Assembly (NCBI RefSeq): GCF_024168485.1
Contig: NZ_JALJVY010000003.1
Coordinates: 1 to 64,000, forward strand
DNA length: 64,000 bases
Direction: 5' to 3'
Origin: Sphingobium sp. OAS761
Lineage (GTDB): Bacteria; Pseudomonadota; Alphaproteobacteria; Sphingomonadales; Sphingomonadaceae
The notes under the pieces are model-generated. The model was not told the DNA's origin and ran no database searches. It saw only the letters and a list, made by a program, of their open reading frames with translations. Shown piece by piece: positions 46,138-56,254 of the stretch. The translations under genes were made by a program, and so were the position numbers. Position 1 is the stretch's first letter. Each line of letters opens with the position of its first letter.

Positions 46138-49100
46138 ATGTTTGCAATAAAATTTTCGGCGGGGGTCAGTTGCGTTGCGCTCGCAATATGTGGCGCTGGG
46201 TTGACGTCGCCCGCCTATGCACAAGATGCTGAGCCCGAAGCGGCATCCGCCGCCAAGAAGGACGATGAGGCCATCATCGTAACGGCTCGCCGCAAAGCGC
46301 TCGAAACCGCGATCAACATCAAAAGAGACGCCGATACGATCGTCGACTCGGTGACGGCGGACGAGGCCGGCAGGCTTCCCGACAATTCGATTACCGAGGT
46401 TCTTCAGCGCGTATCGGGTGTCTCGATCTCACGTTTCACCGGAACAAACGGCGGTAACACCGCATTCCAGATCGAAGGCACCGGCATTACCGTGCGCGGT
46501 CTTCCCTTCAATTCGAGCACGCTCAACGGGCGGCAATTGTTTAGCGCCAACGGCGCAAGCGCCATCAGCTGGAACGAAGTCACGCCCGAGTTGATGGCAG
46601 GGGTGGACGTCTACAAGGCGTCGCGCGCCGACATGATCGAAGGTGGCGCGTCGCTGGTCGATCTTCGCACGCATGTGCCGTTCGATTTCAAGGAAAGGCA
46701 GTTCAACGTCACCCTGGGCGGCAGTTACGGCAGCCAGGTCGCGAAGGGCTCTCCCAACATTTCCGCCATGTTCTCCAAGCGGTTCGACACGGGAATCGGC
46801 GAAATCGGCGTGCTGTGGGATCTTGCCTACAGCCGTCTGCACCAGCAGAGCAGCAAGCTGCAGGTAGGCGCCATGTTTGCCCAATATGTGCCGACCTCTG
46901 TACGCGATGACGGGCTCGCCTTCGTTCCCGGTTCGATTCAGTGGGATTATAATCGGAGCAGGCGCGATCGCCTTGGCGCCTACCAGGCCATTCAGTGGAG
47001 GCCGTCTTCGAACCTGACGCTGACCAACACCCTATTCTTCTCGCAATACACCGCGGACAGCTACGGAACCAACGGTTCGGTGGGCCGGGACCCACGTCCG
47101 ACGGTTGCACTTATGCCTGCGGCGGGCAGTCCGGTTGAATATGATGCCAATGGCGCCTTTCGGAAGGGGACGCTGACGGTCGCGTCTACCGGTAAGTCGC
47201 TGCCGTTCGAGAACACGACTTTCGGTATCGGCGACTGGTTCCCCTCCCAATATCTGATGGATTGCGGCGCCACCTACGGCGCGCCTGCATCGACACTTCA
47301 GTGGGACTGGTCGGTGGATGGCAGCGCTCCGATCGTGCCGGGCGGTCCCCGTCTGGTGCAGTGTACGGCTCCCGCAGCACTGGACCCCAGCAGCAGTTCG
47401 TCGATATCGCACAGCAAGAATTCCACGCTGGATATTTCGCAGAGCTTCGTCTGGACCCCCAGTGACCGGGTGGCGGTGCGCGGCGCCGTGCAATATGTCG
47501 ACTCCCGCATGACCGGAAAGCAGTTCAATGTCGGCCTCAATCAGATCAACCCGGCGATCGACTCCATGGACGTCGACCTGACCGGATCGCTTCCTGTGGT
47601 TTCCGGCCTTTCTCCTGCCGACTTGCTCAATGCGTCGACAGCCTATCTTTCCCGGTTCGCCTATCATGAGCCCGATAACAAGGGGACCATGCTGGCCGGC
47701 AACGTCGATCTGGAATACAGGGTCAGTGACGATGGCTTCCTGCGCGCGATCACCGTCGGCGCTCGCGCCTCCAGACGAACCGAACATGACAATTTCGTGG
47801 GAACCTATTTTGCTCCATTGGGTCAGAACTGGCTGTCGAAACCGTCAGGGCCGGAGTGGGCTGCGGCGGGGCCGGGAAATATTCAGTTTCTCACCAATCC
47901 CCATGTCCGGCAGTCGGATTATGAGGTTTCGAGCTTCCCCAACTTCTTTGACGGCAAGGTTGCCGTTCCCGCGCAATTGTTTGTACCAAGCCGATCTCTC
48001 ATGGAGAGCTACGACTGGTACCATTTGCTTCAGACCTACAATGGTCAAATTCCGGGCGGAACCGCAGATGAGTATTGGACGGAATATATCGATCAGGGTC
48101 TGAACGAGACCCGGAGCCGTATCAACACGATTGCTGCCTATGCTCAGGTCAAGTTCGCGCACGACCGTATCGGAATTATTCCGCCATTCTCGGGTAATAT
48201 CGGCGTTCGTATATTCCACGACAAGCTGCGGGCGAGCGGTCTTCTGAGTACGCCGACCGCAGAAAACCTCGCTCTGAGCGAGGCAGACAGTAATGCATAT
48301 TTCGCCGCACAGCAGGGTTTGCCCGGCGCGACATTCCCGACGCTCTATTCGCTCACAGCGGCTTATTCCACGCAGACCCGCAACTATGAATACACGCGGG
48401 TGCTACCATCGTTCAACATCAAGTTCGATGTAACCAACAGGTTCATCGTTCGTGGCGCGGCGTCACTGTCTTCGGCTCCGCCGAATCTCAACGACATCCG
48501 TGCGGGCGGTTTCATCGGCGCCAGGACGATCGCCAATCCCACCAACCCGCTGGCGCCCTCTATTCTCACAGGTGTTCAGGTCAGGGACGGCGGCGCAAAT
48601 CTGAAGCCGACCATGATTACCAGCCAGGATTTGTCGTTCGAATTTTATCCGTCGTCGTCCAGCTTGGTCTACCTTGGTCTGTTCGCCAAGCAGATCAAGG
48701 ATCAACCGCAGTTCTACTCGTTCATCCAGAACAATCTGCCCATTCCGGCGGTGGCTGTTGACGGTGATCCGGATGATCCGGTCGAGACGGATGTAACGCT
48801 GGATCTTCCCTGGCTTTATCTGCAGAACAGAACGGCGCCGAAAAAAGCTACTATCAAGGGTTTTGAGATCGGCGGCCGCACGTTTTTCGACAAGCTGCCG
48901 GGATGGCTCAGCGGCTTCGGGATCGAGGGCAATCTGACCTTCATCGACAGCAAAAACCCTGCGCAGCAAGCCAACAGCGTCTTCGGTAACGGCCCGGGTG
49001 GCGGCCTCAATCCGGATGGCACGATTCCGCAAACCTACCCGAACCTGCCCTATGCCGGCCTGTCGAAATGGGCTTACAATATCCAGCTGCTGTACAGTCG

Positions 49101-49470
49101 TGACAGGGTCAATGTCCGTCTAGCATACAACTGGCGTGACAAGGCGTTGCTGTCGACCAACGTCAATCCGCTGTCCTTTGCGACGAACGGCGGCAATCCC
49201 TACACGCTCAACACCAGCGGGACCAACTTTGACGCGGATCATTCCTATCCGGTATATAACATGGTTCCGGCGTGGATTGCGGCAGCCGGCTATCTGGATC
49301 TGGGTTTGGACTACAAGGTGAGCGAGAAGGTTTCCGTCTCGTTCAACGCGAACAACATTCTCAACACGATTTCGAAAACCTATCAGGAGCCTGTACCGGG
49401 TGTCTTGCAGCCTTATGACTATAACGTCAGCGATCAGCGCTACGACCTGTCTGTAAGGGTGAAATTCTGA
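46138..49470 (+). CDS. TonB-dependent receptor (oligosaccharide importer)
   Basis: The 1110-residue protein has a signal peptide (ALAICGAGLTSPAYAQD), a TonB-box-like segment EAIIVTARR, a plug domain (DNSITEVLQRVSGVSISRF, GITVRGLPFNSSTLNGRQLF, ADMIEGGASLVDLRTHVP) and a long beta-barrel ending in ...RYDLSVRVKF with the terminal aromatic residue. This large class with no SusD partner is how sphingomonads and Caulobacter import plant oligosaccharides. Its position after GH74 and behind a LacI-type operator indicates xyloglucan oligosaccharides as the ligand. A terminator follows. Confidence 0.92.
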   Translation: MFAIKFSAGVSCVALAICGAGLTSPAYAQDAEPEAASAAKKDDEAIIVTARRKALETAINIKRDADTIVDSVTADEAGRLPDNSITEVLQRVSGVSISRFTGTNGGNTAFQIEGTGITVRGLPFNSSTLNGRQLFSANGASAISWNEVTPELMAGVDVYKASRADMIEGGASLVDLRTHVPFDFKERQFNVTLGGSYGSQVAKGSPNISAMFSKRFDTGIGEIGVLWDLAYSRLHQQSSKLQVGAMFAQYVPTSVRDDGLAFVPGSIQWDYNRSRRDRLGAYQAIQWRPSSNLTLTNTLFFSQYTADSYGTNGSVGRDPRPTVALMPAAGSPVEYDANGAFRKGTLTVASTGKSLPFENTTFGIGDWFPSQYLMDCGATYGAPASTLQWDWSVDGSAPIVPGGPRLVQCTAPAALDPSSSSSISHSKNSTLDISQSFVWTPSDRVAVRGAVQYVDSRMTGKQFNVGLNQINPAIDSMDVDLTGSLPVVSGLSPADLLNASTAYLSRFAYHEPDNKGTMLAGNVDLEYRVSDDGFLRAITVGARASRRTEHDNFVGTYFAPLGQNWLSKPSGPEWAAAGPGNIQFLTNPHVRQSDYEVSSFPNFFDGKVAVPAQLFVPSRSLMESYDWYHLLQTYNGQIPGGTADEYWTEYIDQGLNETRSRINTIAAYAQVKFAHDRIGIIPPFSGNIGVRIFHDKLRASGLLSTPTAENLALSEADSNAYFAAQQGLPGATFPTLYSLTAAYSTQTRNYEYTRVLPSFNIKFDVTNRFIVRGAASLSSAPPNLNDIRAGGFIGARTIANPTNPLAPSILTGVQVRDGGANLKPTMITSQDLSFEFYPSSSSLVYLGLFAKQIKDQPQFYSFIQNNLPIPAVAVDGDPDDPVETDVTLDLPWLYLQNRTAPKKATIKGFEIGGRTFFDKLPGWLSGFGIEGNLTFIDSKNPAQQANSVFGNGPGGGLNPDGTIPQTYPNLPYAGLSKWAYNIQLLYSRDRVNVRLAYNWRDKALLSTNVNPLSFATNGGNPYTLNTSGTNFDADHSYPVYNMVPAWIAAAGYLDLGLDYKVSEKVSVSFNANNILNTISKTYQEPVPGVLQPYDYNVSDQRYDLSVRVKF

Positions 49471-49483
49471 CGGTCTGAGTATT

Positions 49484-49520
49484 GAAGGGTGCTTCCCGAC
49501 GAGGCACCCTTCTCATTTTC
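49484..49520 (+). terminator. Rho-independent terminator after the TonB receptor
   Basis: GAAGGGTGC at 49484-49492 and GCACCCTTC at 49504-49512 form a perfect nine-pair stem with an 11-base loop, followed by TCATTTTC. It separates the receptor from the halogenase-like gene. Confidence 0.75.
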
Positions 49521-49589
49521 GAACGCCCAATAGCCCCAGACCTGTTCAGCAACACATGATGTCGGGCATGTTCATGATGAGGCGTATCA

Positions 49590-51086
49590 ATGAATAATGG
49601 TCATCTGCGGGACATTGTCATTCTGGGTGGCGGTGCCGCAGGGTGGATAGCGGCCGCGCTGCTGGCCAAGAAAATTGATCGCCATCAAACCCGCATCACT
49701 CTCGTCGAGTCAGAGGAAATCGGGATCATTGGCGTTGGGGAAGCCACGGTTCCGCTGTTGACGCAGTGCAATGCCATGCTGGGGATTGATGAATTCGATT
49801 TTGTCCGAAAAACCCAAGGCACGTTCAAGCTCGGCATTGAGTTCTGCGACTGGGGCGTTGCCCGAAACCGGCATTTTCATGCATTCAGCGATTATGGCCA
49901 TGCGGTCGAGGGGATATCGACCCACCATTATTGGCTGAGAATGCGGCAATCAGGCGAAGATTGTCCCATTGACGATTATTCCTTTGCCTACGCGGTCGCG
50001 AAAAACAACAATTTCGCTCCCCATAACGAGCGCTATCATTACGCCTATCATTTTGATGCTTCACTCTATGCCCGCTATCTGCGCGATGTCGCAACCGAAC
50101 TCGGGGTGCGGCGTATCGAAGGCAAGATGACGCACTTCGATCTGGATGGCGGGTCCGGCAATATTACCGCTATCCATCTTGCTGATGGCCAGACGGTTCC
50201 CGGCGATCTTTTCCTGGACTGCACGGGTTTCGCATCCGCACTGCTGGGAAATGCGTTGGGCACGCCTTTTGTCGACTGGTCGCACTGGTTGCTTTGCAAC
50301 AGCGCCATCGCGGTGCCATCAAGACGCACCGGCGAGCCCATGCCGTTTACCCGATCTACCGCGCACGCGGGAGGCTGGCGCTGGACTATCCCGCTGCAAC
50401 ATCGCAGCGGCAATGGCATGGTCTATAATTCGGATTTATGGAGCGACGAAGCGGCGCGCGAAACCTTGCTGGGCAGTATCGACGGCGAACCGCTGGCTGA
50501 TCCACGGCTGTTTCGCTTTACGTCGGGGCACCGCAAGCAATTCTGGAACCGCAATTGCATAGGGATCGGTTTTGCATCCAGCTTTCTTGAGCCCCTGGAG
50601 TCGACCGGTATACAGTTGATCGTCATGGGGGTTTTGAAGTTGCTTAAATACTTCCCCCAACGGACTATCGATCCCGTTCTACGCGACGAATATAACCGGA
50701 TCTCCACACGCGAGATCGAACGCATCCGCGATTTCATCATCGCGCACTATTATCTGTCGCGCCGTCCCGAACCGTTGTGGTCGGCGTGCCGGAACATAGA
50801 GATACCCGACAGCCTTCGGCACAAGCTTGATGTCTGGAACGCCAGCGGCCAGGTCGCCCTGGAAGATTCCGAATCCTATATGGAACCGAGCTGGGTCGCC
50901 ATCCTGTTGGGCAACGGCGCCGTTCCAGAGCGCTACGCCGTGGCGGCTGATTTCCATCCGCTGGAGCAGATCCGCACGGGTCTGAAATTGCGGCGCGAGG
51001 AGATCATGCGTTCAGCGCAGGCAGTCACTTCACATCAGGATTTCATCGATCGCCACTGCAAGGCCCCCCAAAAGGCGCTTGTATAA
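49590..51086 (+). CDS. Tryptophan-halogenase-like FAD protein
   Basis: The 498-residue protein has the FAD motif ILGGGAAGWIAA, GVGEATVPLL, FKLGIEFCDWG with a conserved lysine, the halogenase motif WRWTIP (GGWRWTIPLQHR), and GIGFASSFLEPLESTGIQL. These are marks of flavin-dependent tryptophan halogenases. Homologues next to TonB receptors are common in polysaccharide loci of Caulobacter, Xanthomonas and sphingomonads, and their role there is unknown; halogenation of a sugar-related substrate is not expected. It follows the receptor after a terminator and has a GAGG site before the ATG. The next gene, a small exported protein, follows after 86 bases. Confidence 0.88.
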   Translation: MNNGHLRDIVILGGGAAGWIAAALLAKKIDRHQTRITLVESEEIGIIGVGEATVPLLTQCNAMLGIDEFDFVRKTQGTFKLGIEFCDWGVARNRHFHAFSDYGHAVEGISTHHYWLRMRQSGEDCPIDDYSFAYAVAKNNNFAPHNERYHYAYHFDASLYARYLRDVATELGVRRIEGKMTHFDLDGGSGNITAIHLADGQTVPGDLFLDCTGFASALLGNALGTPFVDWSHWLLCNSAIAVPSRRTGEPMPFTRSTAHAGGWRWTIPLQHRSGNGMVYNSDLWSDEAARETLLGSIDGEPLADPRLFRFTSGHRKQFWNRNCIGIGFASSFLEPLESTGIQLIVMGVLKLLKYFPQRTIDPVLRDEYNRISTREIERIRDFIIAHYYLSRRPEPLWSACRNIEIPDSLRHKLDVWNASGQVALEDSESYMEPSWVAILLGNGAVPERYAVAADFHPLEQIRTGLKLRREEIMRSAQAVTSHQDFIDRHCKAPQKALV

Positions 51087-51172
51087 TATGGACTCTGGGC
51101 GATCCCTTCCTTGCGGCACACGGTTGGCGATGCTGTCACGCCGCAGCCCTTCGAGCATGACTGGAAATTATC

Positions 51173-51772
51173 GTGAACAGCTTTCTGAAAATTCACTGGA
51201 AGTTTCTGACATGCGTCGCGCTCCTGAGCTTGCCGGCCGTCAGTGCCGATGCAAAGGTGGCAGCGCCGCAGACTATCTGGGCCAAGGCCGATGTCGACTA
51301 TACCCAGTATCGCGCCGACGCACTGGAATGCGGGATGCAGGGGCTGGCGGTGAACATCGACAATAGCGAGGAAGTGAAGACGCTGGCGCGGGCGTCACAG
51401 CAGCTGGAGGCAATAGACGCTTCCGCTCAGGCGGCCTTGAGCTTGGATGCCGGGCAAATGGGGCGGTCGGACGACAGTCCTGTTTATGTGCACAATGGTC
51501 TGGATATTGCCGCGCGCAAAGGCGCTGAGCAGCAGGCGGTCATCGCCACCGCCAAGCCGGAGGAGCAATATGCGCGGATCAAGGAAATGATGTTCAAGGT
51601 CGTGCGCCGGTGCATGGTTAACAGGGGCTACGCCAAGATTGTTCTGACCGAAGATCAGCGCAACGAATATAGCGACATGAAGGGCGGCGCCGATGCGCGC
51701 CGCGCCTACATCCACAAATTGGCCAGCGATCCCCAGCTGCTCGAAACCCAGCGAGAAGCGCCCGCTCAGTAA
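51173..51772 (+). CDS. Small exported protein of unknown function
   Basis: The 199-residue product of a GTG start has a signal peptide (FLTCVALLSLPAVSADAKV) and a mostly helical, charged mature part. It contains cysteines in ALECGMQG and RRCMVNRGYAKI, the latter resembling the end of many small proteobacterial periplasmic proteins that finish with a C-x-x-x-x-G-Y element. No family is recognised. It sits between the halogenase-like gene and GH2 with gaps of 86 and 69 bases, so it is probably in the same transcript. A possible role is a periplasmic partner of the receptor or halogenase; nothing in the sequence shows this. Confidence 0.65.
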   Translation: MNSFLKIHWKFLTCVALLSLPAVSADAKVAAPQTIWAKADVDYTQYRADALECGMQGLAVNIDNSEEVKTLARASQQLEAIDASAQAALSLDAGQMGRSDDSPVYVHNGLDIAARKGAEQQAVIATAKPEEQYARIKEMMFKVVRRCMVNRGYAKIVLTEDQRNEYSDMKGGADARRAYIHKLASDPQLLETQREAPAQ

Positions 51773-51841
51773 TGCCGTCCAAACTCTGGATAACCGCGCC
51801 CGCTTACGCCGGCGTTCCTGCTTCCCGCACCAGAGAGCTCG

Positions 51842-54469
51842 ATGAAACAACGGATGAAGTGGCTGATGGTGCTGGCGGCAGCTCTGCTGGGCATTGCCGC
51901 GATCGCGCCAAGCCAAGCCGCCGCGCGCGCGGATGAGGAGCGTTCGGCGTCGGTCGCGCGCGAACGAAGCAATTTCAACGCCGATTGGCGGTTCCACCTC
52001 GGCGATGCGCCGGGCGCAAGAGAACCGGGATATGACGATGCCGATTGGCAGTCAGTCGGCCTGCCGCACAGCTTTGGCATACCCTATTTTCAGGCGTCTC
52101 AATTCTACACCGGCTATGGCTGGTACCGGAAACAGCTGACCGTTCCGGGCGCATGGCGCGGCCGGCGGATCTTCCTTGAATTCGAAGGGGCATTCCAGGA
52201 CGCCGAAATCTTCGTCAACGGCAATCCGGTCGGCCGCCATCGCGGCGGCTATACCGGCTTTTCCGTCGACGTCACCGCAGCCGTGAGGACGGGCGAAAAC
52301 AGCATCGCGGTGCGCGTCAACAATCTCTGGGGGCCCACCCTTGCGCCGCGGGCGGGTGAGCATGTGTTTCAAGGCGGCATTTATCGCGATGTCTGGCTGG
52401 TGACGACCGATCCGGTACATGTCGCCTGGTACGGGACCAAGGTGACAACGCCCGAACTGTCCGAACGGAGCGGCAGGGTCGCGATCGATACCGAAGTGCG
52501 CAACGATGGCACGAGACCTGTGACCTTGTCCGTGCGCACTGACATCCACGATCCCGCCGACAAGATCGTCGCGACGATGAACGGCGGCGCGGAGCGGCTT
52601 GCGGCGGGTGGCATCGCGACGGTGAGCCAGCGCTCCGGGCCGATCATCGCCCCGGCGCTCTGGAGCCCGGAAACGCCCGTCCTCTACAAGGCGGTGACGA
52701 CGGTGATCGCCAACGGCCGGCCTGTTGATCGCTACGAGACCGATTTCGGCTTCCGCTGGTTCGAATGGACCGCCGACCGGGGCTTTTTCCTCAATGGCAA
52801 GCACCGCTATTTCAAGGGCGCCAATGTCCATCAGGACCAGGCCGGCTGGGGGGATGCCGTGTCCAACCGCGCCATGGAGCGCGACGTGCAGATGATGAAG
52901 GATGCGGGCTTCGATTTCATCCGGGGCTCGCACTACCCGCACGATCCGCACTTCGCCGGGGCGACCGACCGGATCGGCATGTTGTTCTGGTCCGAAACAC
53001 CATTTTGGGGCATCGGGGGCTTCGGAGCCGACGGCACGTGGATGGCAAGCGCCTATCCGGTCGATCCCAAGCACAGGCCGGGCTTCGAGGATAGCGTCAA
53101 ACAGCAGCTGACCGAGATGATCCGCATCACGCGCAATCATCCGTCGGTCATCGTCTGGAGCATGAGCAACGAACCGTTCTTCTCGGCGGGCGAAGTCATG
53201 CCGGAGGTGCGTCGCTTCCTGAAGGAGCTGGTCGCGCTGAGCCACCAGCTCGATCCCACGCGGCCTGCCGCGATCGGCGGCGCGCAGCGGGGCGAGATCG
53301 ACAAGCTCGGCGACATCGCCGGCTACAATGGCGACGGCTCCGCGCTGTTTCCCGATCCCGGCATCCCCAATGTGGTGTCCGAGCATGGATCGCCCATGTT
53401 CGACCGCCCCGGCCCCTATGAGGCGCCCTGGGGCGATCTGGTGAACACGCCCGGCGCCGCGAAAGGCGTCGAATATTCCTGGCGGCTCCCGTGGCGCTCG
53501 GGCGAAGCTGTCTGGGCGGGGTTCGACCATGGTTCGATCGTCGGGCGCCGGTTCGGGTCGATGGGCGTGGTCGATTATTCGCGCCTGCCCAAGCGCAGCT
53601 ACTATTGGTTCCGCAACGCCTATCGCGGCATAGCGCCGCCGCAATGGCCCGAGGCAGGCAAGCCGGCCGGGCTGCGCCTGACCTCGAGCAGCCCGGTGAT
53701 CGAGCGGGCCGACGGCACCGACGATGTGCATCTGGTGGTGACCGTGGTCGATGCCCACGGCCGCGCGCTCAGCAACAGCCCGCCCGTGACGCTCTCCATT
53801 GAATCTGGCCCAGGCGAGCTCCCGACCGGCCGCACGATCCGCTTCGCACCCGACAGCGACATCCCGATCCGCGACGGGCAGGCGGCGATCACGATGCGCA
53901 GTTGGCAATCGGGCAAGAGCATCCTGCGCGTGAGCTCGCCCGGCCTCAAGGATGCTACGCTGACCATCGAAACGACCGGCGGCCCCGCGTTCGTGCCCGG
54001 CGTGACTCCGCTGGCGCCCGACCGGCCTTATGCCGAGGCCAGGCGAACCGACGCCGAATTCATGTACTTCCCCGACGCCATATTCGGGCAGGACAACCCT
54101 ACCGGCGCGAGTTCCAGCGCCAGCGGCCACTCATCCCGGCTGGTCAATGACGGCGATCCGGGCACCTGGTGGATGGCAGGGGAAGGCGATGATGCGCCAT
54201 GGGTCTCGATCAGCCCGGAAAAGATCCTGCAGTTCCGCAGGCTGGAAATCACCTTCCCGCAGCCCGGCAATTATCGCTTTGTCGCGGAAGTAGAGGACCA
54301 GAATGGATTGTGGGTCGCCGTGGCCGATCAATCGGCTACCGCCGATACCGCGCAGACGCGCACCATTGACGTGAAACACGTGATCGGTTCGCGCCTGCGG
54401 GTCAGGATCGAGGCACCGGCGGGCGCGCCCGCCGGTGTCGCCGACATCCGGATCGTCGGCGCGATGTAA
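51842..54469 (+). CDS. GH2 beta-galactosidase with C-terminal discoidin-like domain
   Basis: The 875-residue protein has a signal peptide (MVLAAALLGIAAIAPSQAAA), a sugar-binding jelly roll (YDDADWQSVGLPHSFG, FLEFEGAFQDAEIFVNGNPVG), an immunoglobulin-like domain, and a barrel with RGSHYPHDPHFAGATDRIG, acid/base Glu in VWSMSNEPFF and a probable nucleophile Glu in VVSEHGSPMF. A domain of about 120 residues at the C-terminus (SSRLVNDGDPGTWWMAGEGD) looks like an F5/8-type carbohydrate-binding module. The nucleophile context EHG differs from the usual EYG. It is likely a beta-galactosidase for xyloglucan side chains. It is convergent with GH29. Confidence 0.88.
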   Translation: MKQRMKWLMVLAAALLGIAAIAPSQAAARADEERSASVARERSNFNADWRFHLGDAPGAREPGYDDADWQSVGLPHSFGIPYFQASQFYTGYGWYRKQLTVPGAWRGRRIFLEFEGAFQDAEIFVNGNPVGRHRGGYTGFSVDVTAAVRTGENSIAVRVNNLWGPTLAPRAGEHVFQGGIYRDVWLVTTDPVHVAWYGTKVTTPELSERSGRVAIDTEVRNDGTRPVTLSVRTDIHDPADKIVATMNGGAERLAAGGIATVSQRSGPIIAPALWSPETPVLYKAVTTVIANGRPVDRYETDFGFRWFEWTADRGFFLNGKHRYFKGANVHQDQAGWGDAVSNRAMERDVQMMKDAGFDFIRGSHYPHDPHFAGATDRIGMLFWSETPFWGIGGFGADGTWMASAYPVDPKHRPGFEDSVKQQLTEMIRITRNHPSVIVWSMSNEPFFSAGEVMPEVRRFLKELVALSHQLDPTRPAAIGGAQRGEIDKLGDIAGYNGDGSALFPDPGIPNVVSEHGSPMFDRPGPYEAPWGDLVNTPGAAKGVEYSWRLPWRSGEAVWAGFDHGSIVGRRFGSMGVVDYSRLPKRSYYWFRNAYRGIAPPQWPEAGKPAGLRLTSSSPVIERADGTDDVHLVVTVVDAHGRALSNSPPVTLSIESGPGELPTGRTIRFAPDSDIPIRDGQAAITMRSWQSGKSILRVSSPGLKDATLTIETTGGPAFVPGVTPLAPDRPYAEARRTDAEFMYFPDAIFGQDNPTGASSSASGHSSRLVNDGDPGTWWMAGEGDDAPWVSISPEKILQFRRLEITFPQPGNYRFVAEVEDQNGLWVAVADQSATADTAQTRTIDVKHVIGSRLRVRIEAPAGAPAGVADIRIVGAM

Positions 54470-54511
54470 TACGAAGCTGCTGAGATGCTGGCGCATCTCA
54501 GCGGCCAGGGA

Positions 54512-56062
54512 TCAGCCGAACAGTATCTCGAACGCACTGGCGTGTCGGGCAGCCATTTGCGATGGCAGGTCGATGACCAGCGCCTGTCCCGTCTGCCGGA
54601 ACGTCAGGTCACGCCGGAGCCCCAGCAGACGCACGCGGCGCACCGCACGCGGTTCATTCGGATTATTCCTGGCCAGCGACATGATCTCCAGCTGGCCAGC
54701 GGGTTCGCCCAGCGTGATCGCGTAAAGTGCTTCGCCCTTCGTGGTAAACCGGATGTCCCGCGGGGTGTAGTCGCCACTCTCCTGGAACATGCCTGCTGCC
54801 GTCTCGGTCGGGCCTTCGCCGAAGATCTTCCAGGGCCGCGTGCCGTGGATCGCGGGGGAATTGACCTTCATCCAGGCGGCGAGGTCGGCAAGCAGGCTTT
54901 CCGATTCAGGCGGCAGGCTGCCGTCGGGATATTGCACGATGTTGAGCAGCATGTTGCCGTTCTTGCTCACGATATCGGCCAGCATCGTCACGACCTGCGC
55001 CGACGTCTTGAAAGGATGCGTTTCGCTGAAGAACCAGTCGCCGTTGGACGTATCGGTCTGCCACGGCAAGGGATTGATGCCCTTGAGCACGCCCCGCTCC
55101 ACATCCTGCACGGAGGCTTCGGCATGGAACTCGCCCGAACCCGTATCCTTGCAGGCGTAGACTGCGTCCAGTTTCCCTGACCGCGCGATGCTGCGATTGT
55201 AATAATGCGCGACCAGCGACCGGCCGATCTCGCCGAACGGCAGGCCGCCGTCGGAATAGAGAAGATCGGGCTGGTAGCTATCGATCAGGTCGCGAATGCG
55301 TTGGAACCACGTCTGTTGGAAGGCACGATTTGTCGTGTACCAGCTTTGTGTCGTGTTGCGGAACGGCTCGTCACGATTGTCGTGATACAGGTCCGTGAAT
55401 TTGGGATCGGCGCCGTCATAGGCCATGCCCAGCTTCGGCCAGAACTGATCATAAAGATGATTGGGATACCACCAGGTGTAGCTGGCGCCCAGATGCTCGG
55501 ATACGCCAAAGCGCAGGCCGTGCGCACGCGCGGCCTTCTGCCAGTCGCCCACGATGTCACGCTTTGGCCCGATTGCCGTCGCATTCCAGCGATGATGGGT
55601 TGACCGCCACAGGTCGAAATTGTCGTGATGCACGCCCATTGAAACGAAATATTTCGCTCCGGCGGCAGCATATTTTTTCATGAGCGCATCCGGGTCGAAC
55701 TTTTCGGCCTTCCAGAGCGGCAGGATATCCTTGTAGCCGAACCCGGACGGATGGCCGTAAGTTTTGACATGATGGTCATAATGGGGGTGGCCCGGCACAT
55801 ACATGAAGCGGGCATACCAGTCGCCCTGGCGCGGCACCGCCTGCGGTCCCCAGTGCGACCAGATGCCGAATTTGGCGTCACGGAACCATGCGGGCGTTTC
55901 ATAGCCTTTCAGCGACATCACGCTGGAATTGAAACGTCCCGGCAGAATCGAAGGCGCGGCTTCAGCGCCCGCCCCGCCCGTCCTTGCCCGTGCGGCCGCA
56001 CTTAGCCCGCACGCTGCGATCGCCGCACCGCCCAGGATTTCCCGCTTGCTGAAATCGGCCAT
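54512..56062 (-). CDS. GH29 alpha-L-fucosidase, exported
   Basis: The 516-residue protein has a Tat-like leader (FSKREILGGAAIAACGL; KR instead of RR), a GH29 barrel with WFRDAKFGIWSHWGPQ, VSMGVHHDNFDLW, and the nucleophile Asp271 in PDLLYSDGGLPFGE, and a C-terminal sandwich (RFTTKGEALYAITLGEP). It should remove L-fucose from fucosylated xyloglucan or related glycans. No fucose catabolic genes are visible, so fucose may leave unused or be handled elsewhere. The start is backed by GGAGAG. It is divergent from GH39, and a LacI-type operator lies between them. Confidence 0.9.
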   Translation of the reverse strand: MADFSKREILGGAAIAACGLSAAARARTGGAGAEAAPSILPGRFNSSVMSLKGYETPAWFRDAKFGIWSHWGPQAVPRQGDWYARFMYVPGHPHYDHHVKTYGHPSGFGYKDILPLWKAEKFDPDALMKKYAAAGAKYFVSMGVHHDNFDLWRSTHHRWNATAIGPKRDIVGDWQKAARAHGLRFGVSEHLGASYTWWYPNHLYDQFWPKLGMAYDGADPKFTDLYHDNRDEPFRNTTQSWYTTNRAFQQTWFQRIRDLIDSYQPDLLYSDGGLPFGEIGRSLVAHYYNRSIARSGKLDAVYACKDTGSGEFHAEASVQDVERGVLKGINPLPWQTDTSNGDWFFSETHPFKTSAQVVTMLADIVSKNGNMLLNIVQYPDGSLPPESESLLADLAAWMKVNSPAIHGTRPWKIFGEGPTETAAGMFQESGDYTPRDIRFTTKGEALYAITLGEPAGQLEIMSLARNNPNEPRAVRRVRLLGLRRDLTFRQTGQALVIDLPSQMAARHASAFEILFG

Positions 56063-56254
56063 TTTCTCTCCGTCCTCTCATCTCCGCCCGGCGGGCAACC
56101 GGGACTTTTCCGTTTTGTCATTGCCCACAGGTGCCGTTACCGTCCTTCGCGCGCGAGGCGGTCCACCAATTGTCGCGCCCCGCACTTCAAACCGGATTCG
56201 GCCTTGCAAGACCGGGGTTCCATTTCGACCATGCAGGTCCTTGTATTCGCTAAT

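Noticed and set aside
49473..49487. GTCTGAGTATTGAAG resembling the second operator motif
   Set aside because: It lies after the TonB receptor stop and overlaps the terminator stem; no gene start is close enough, so it is probably chance.
52052..54130. 692-residue open frame antisense to GH2
   Set aside because: Shadow of the GH2 gene; the GH2 protein has a signal peptide and catalytic residues.
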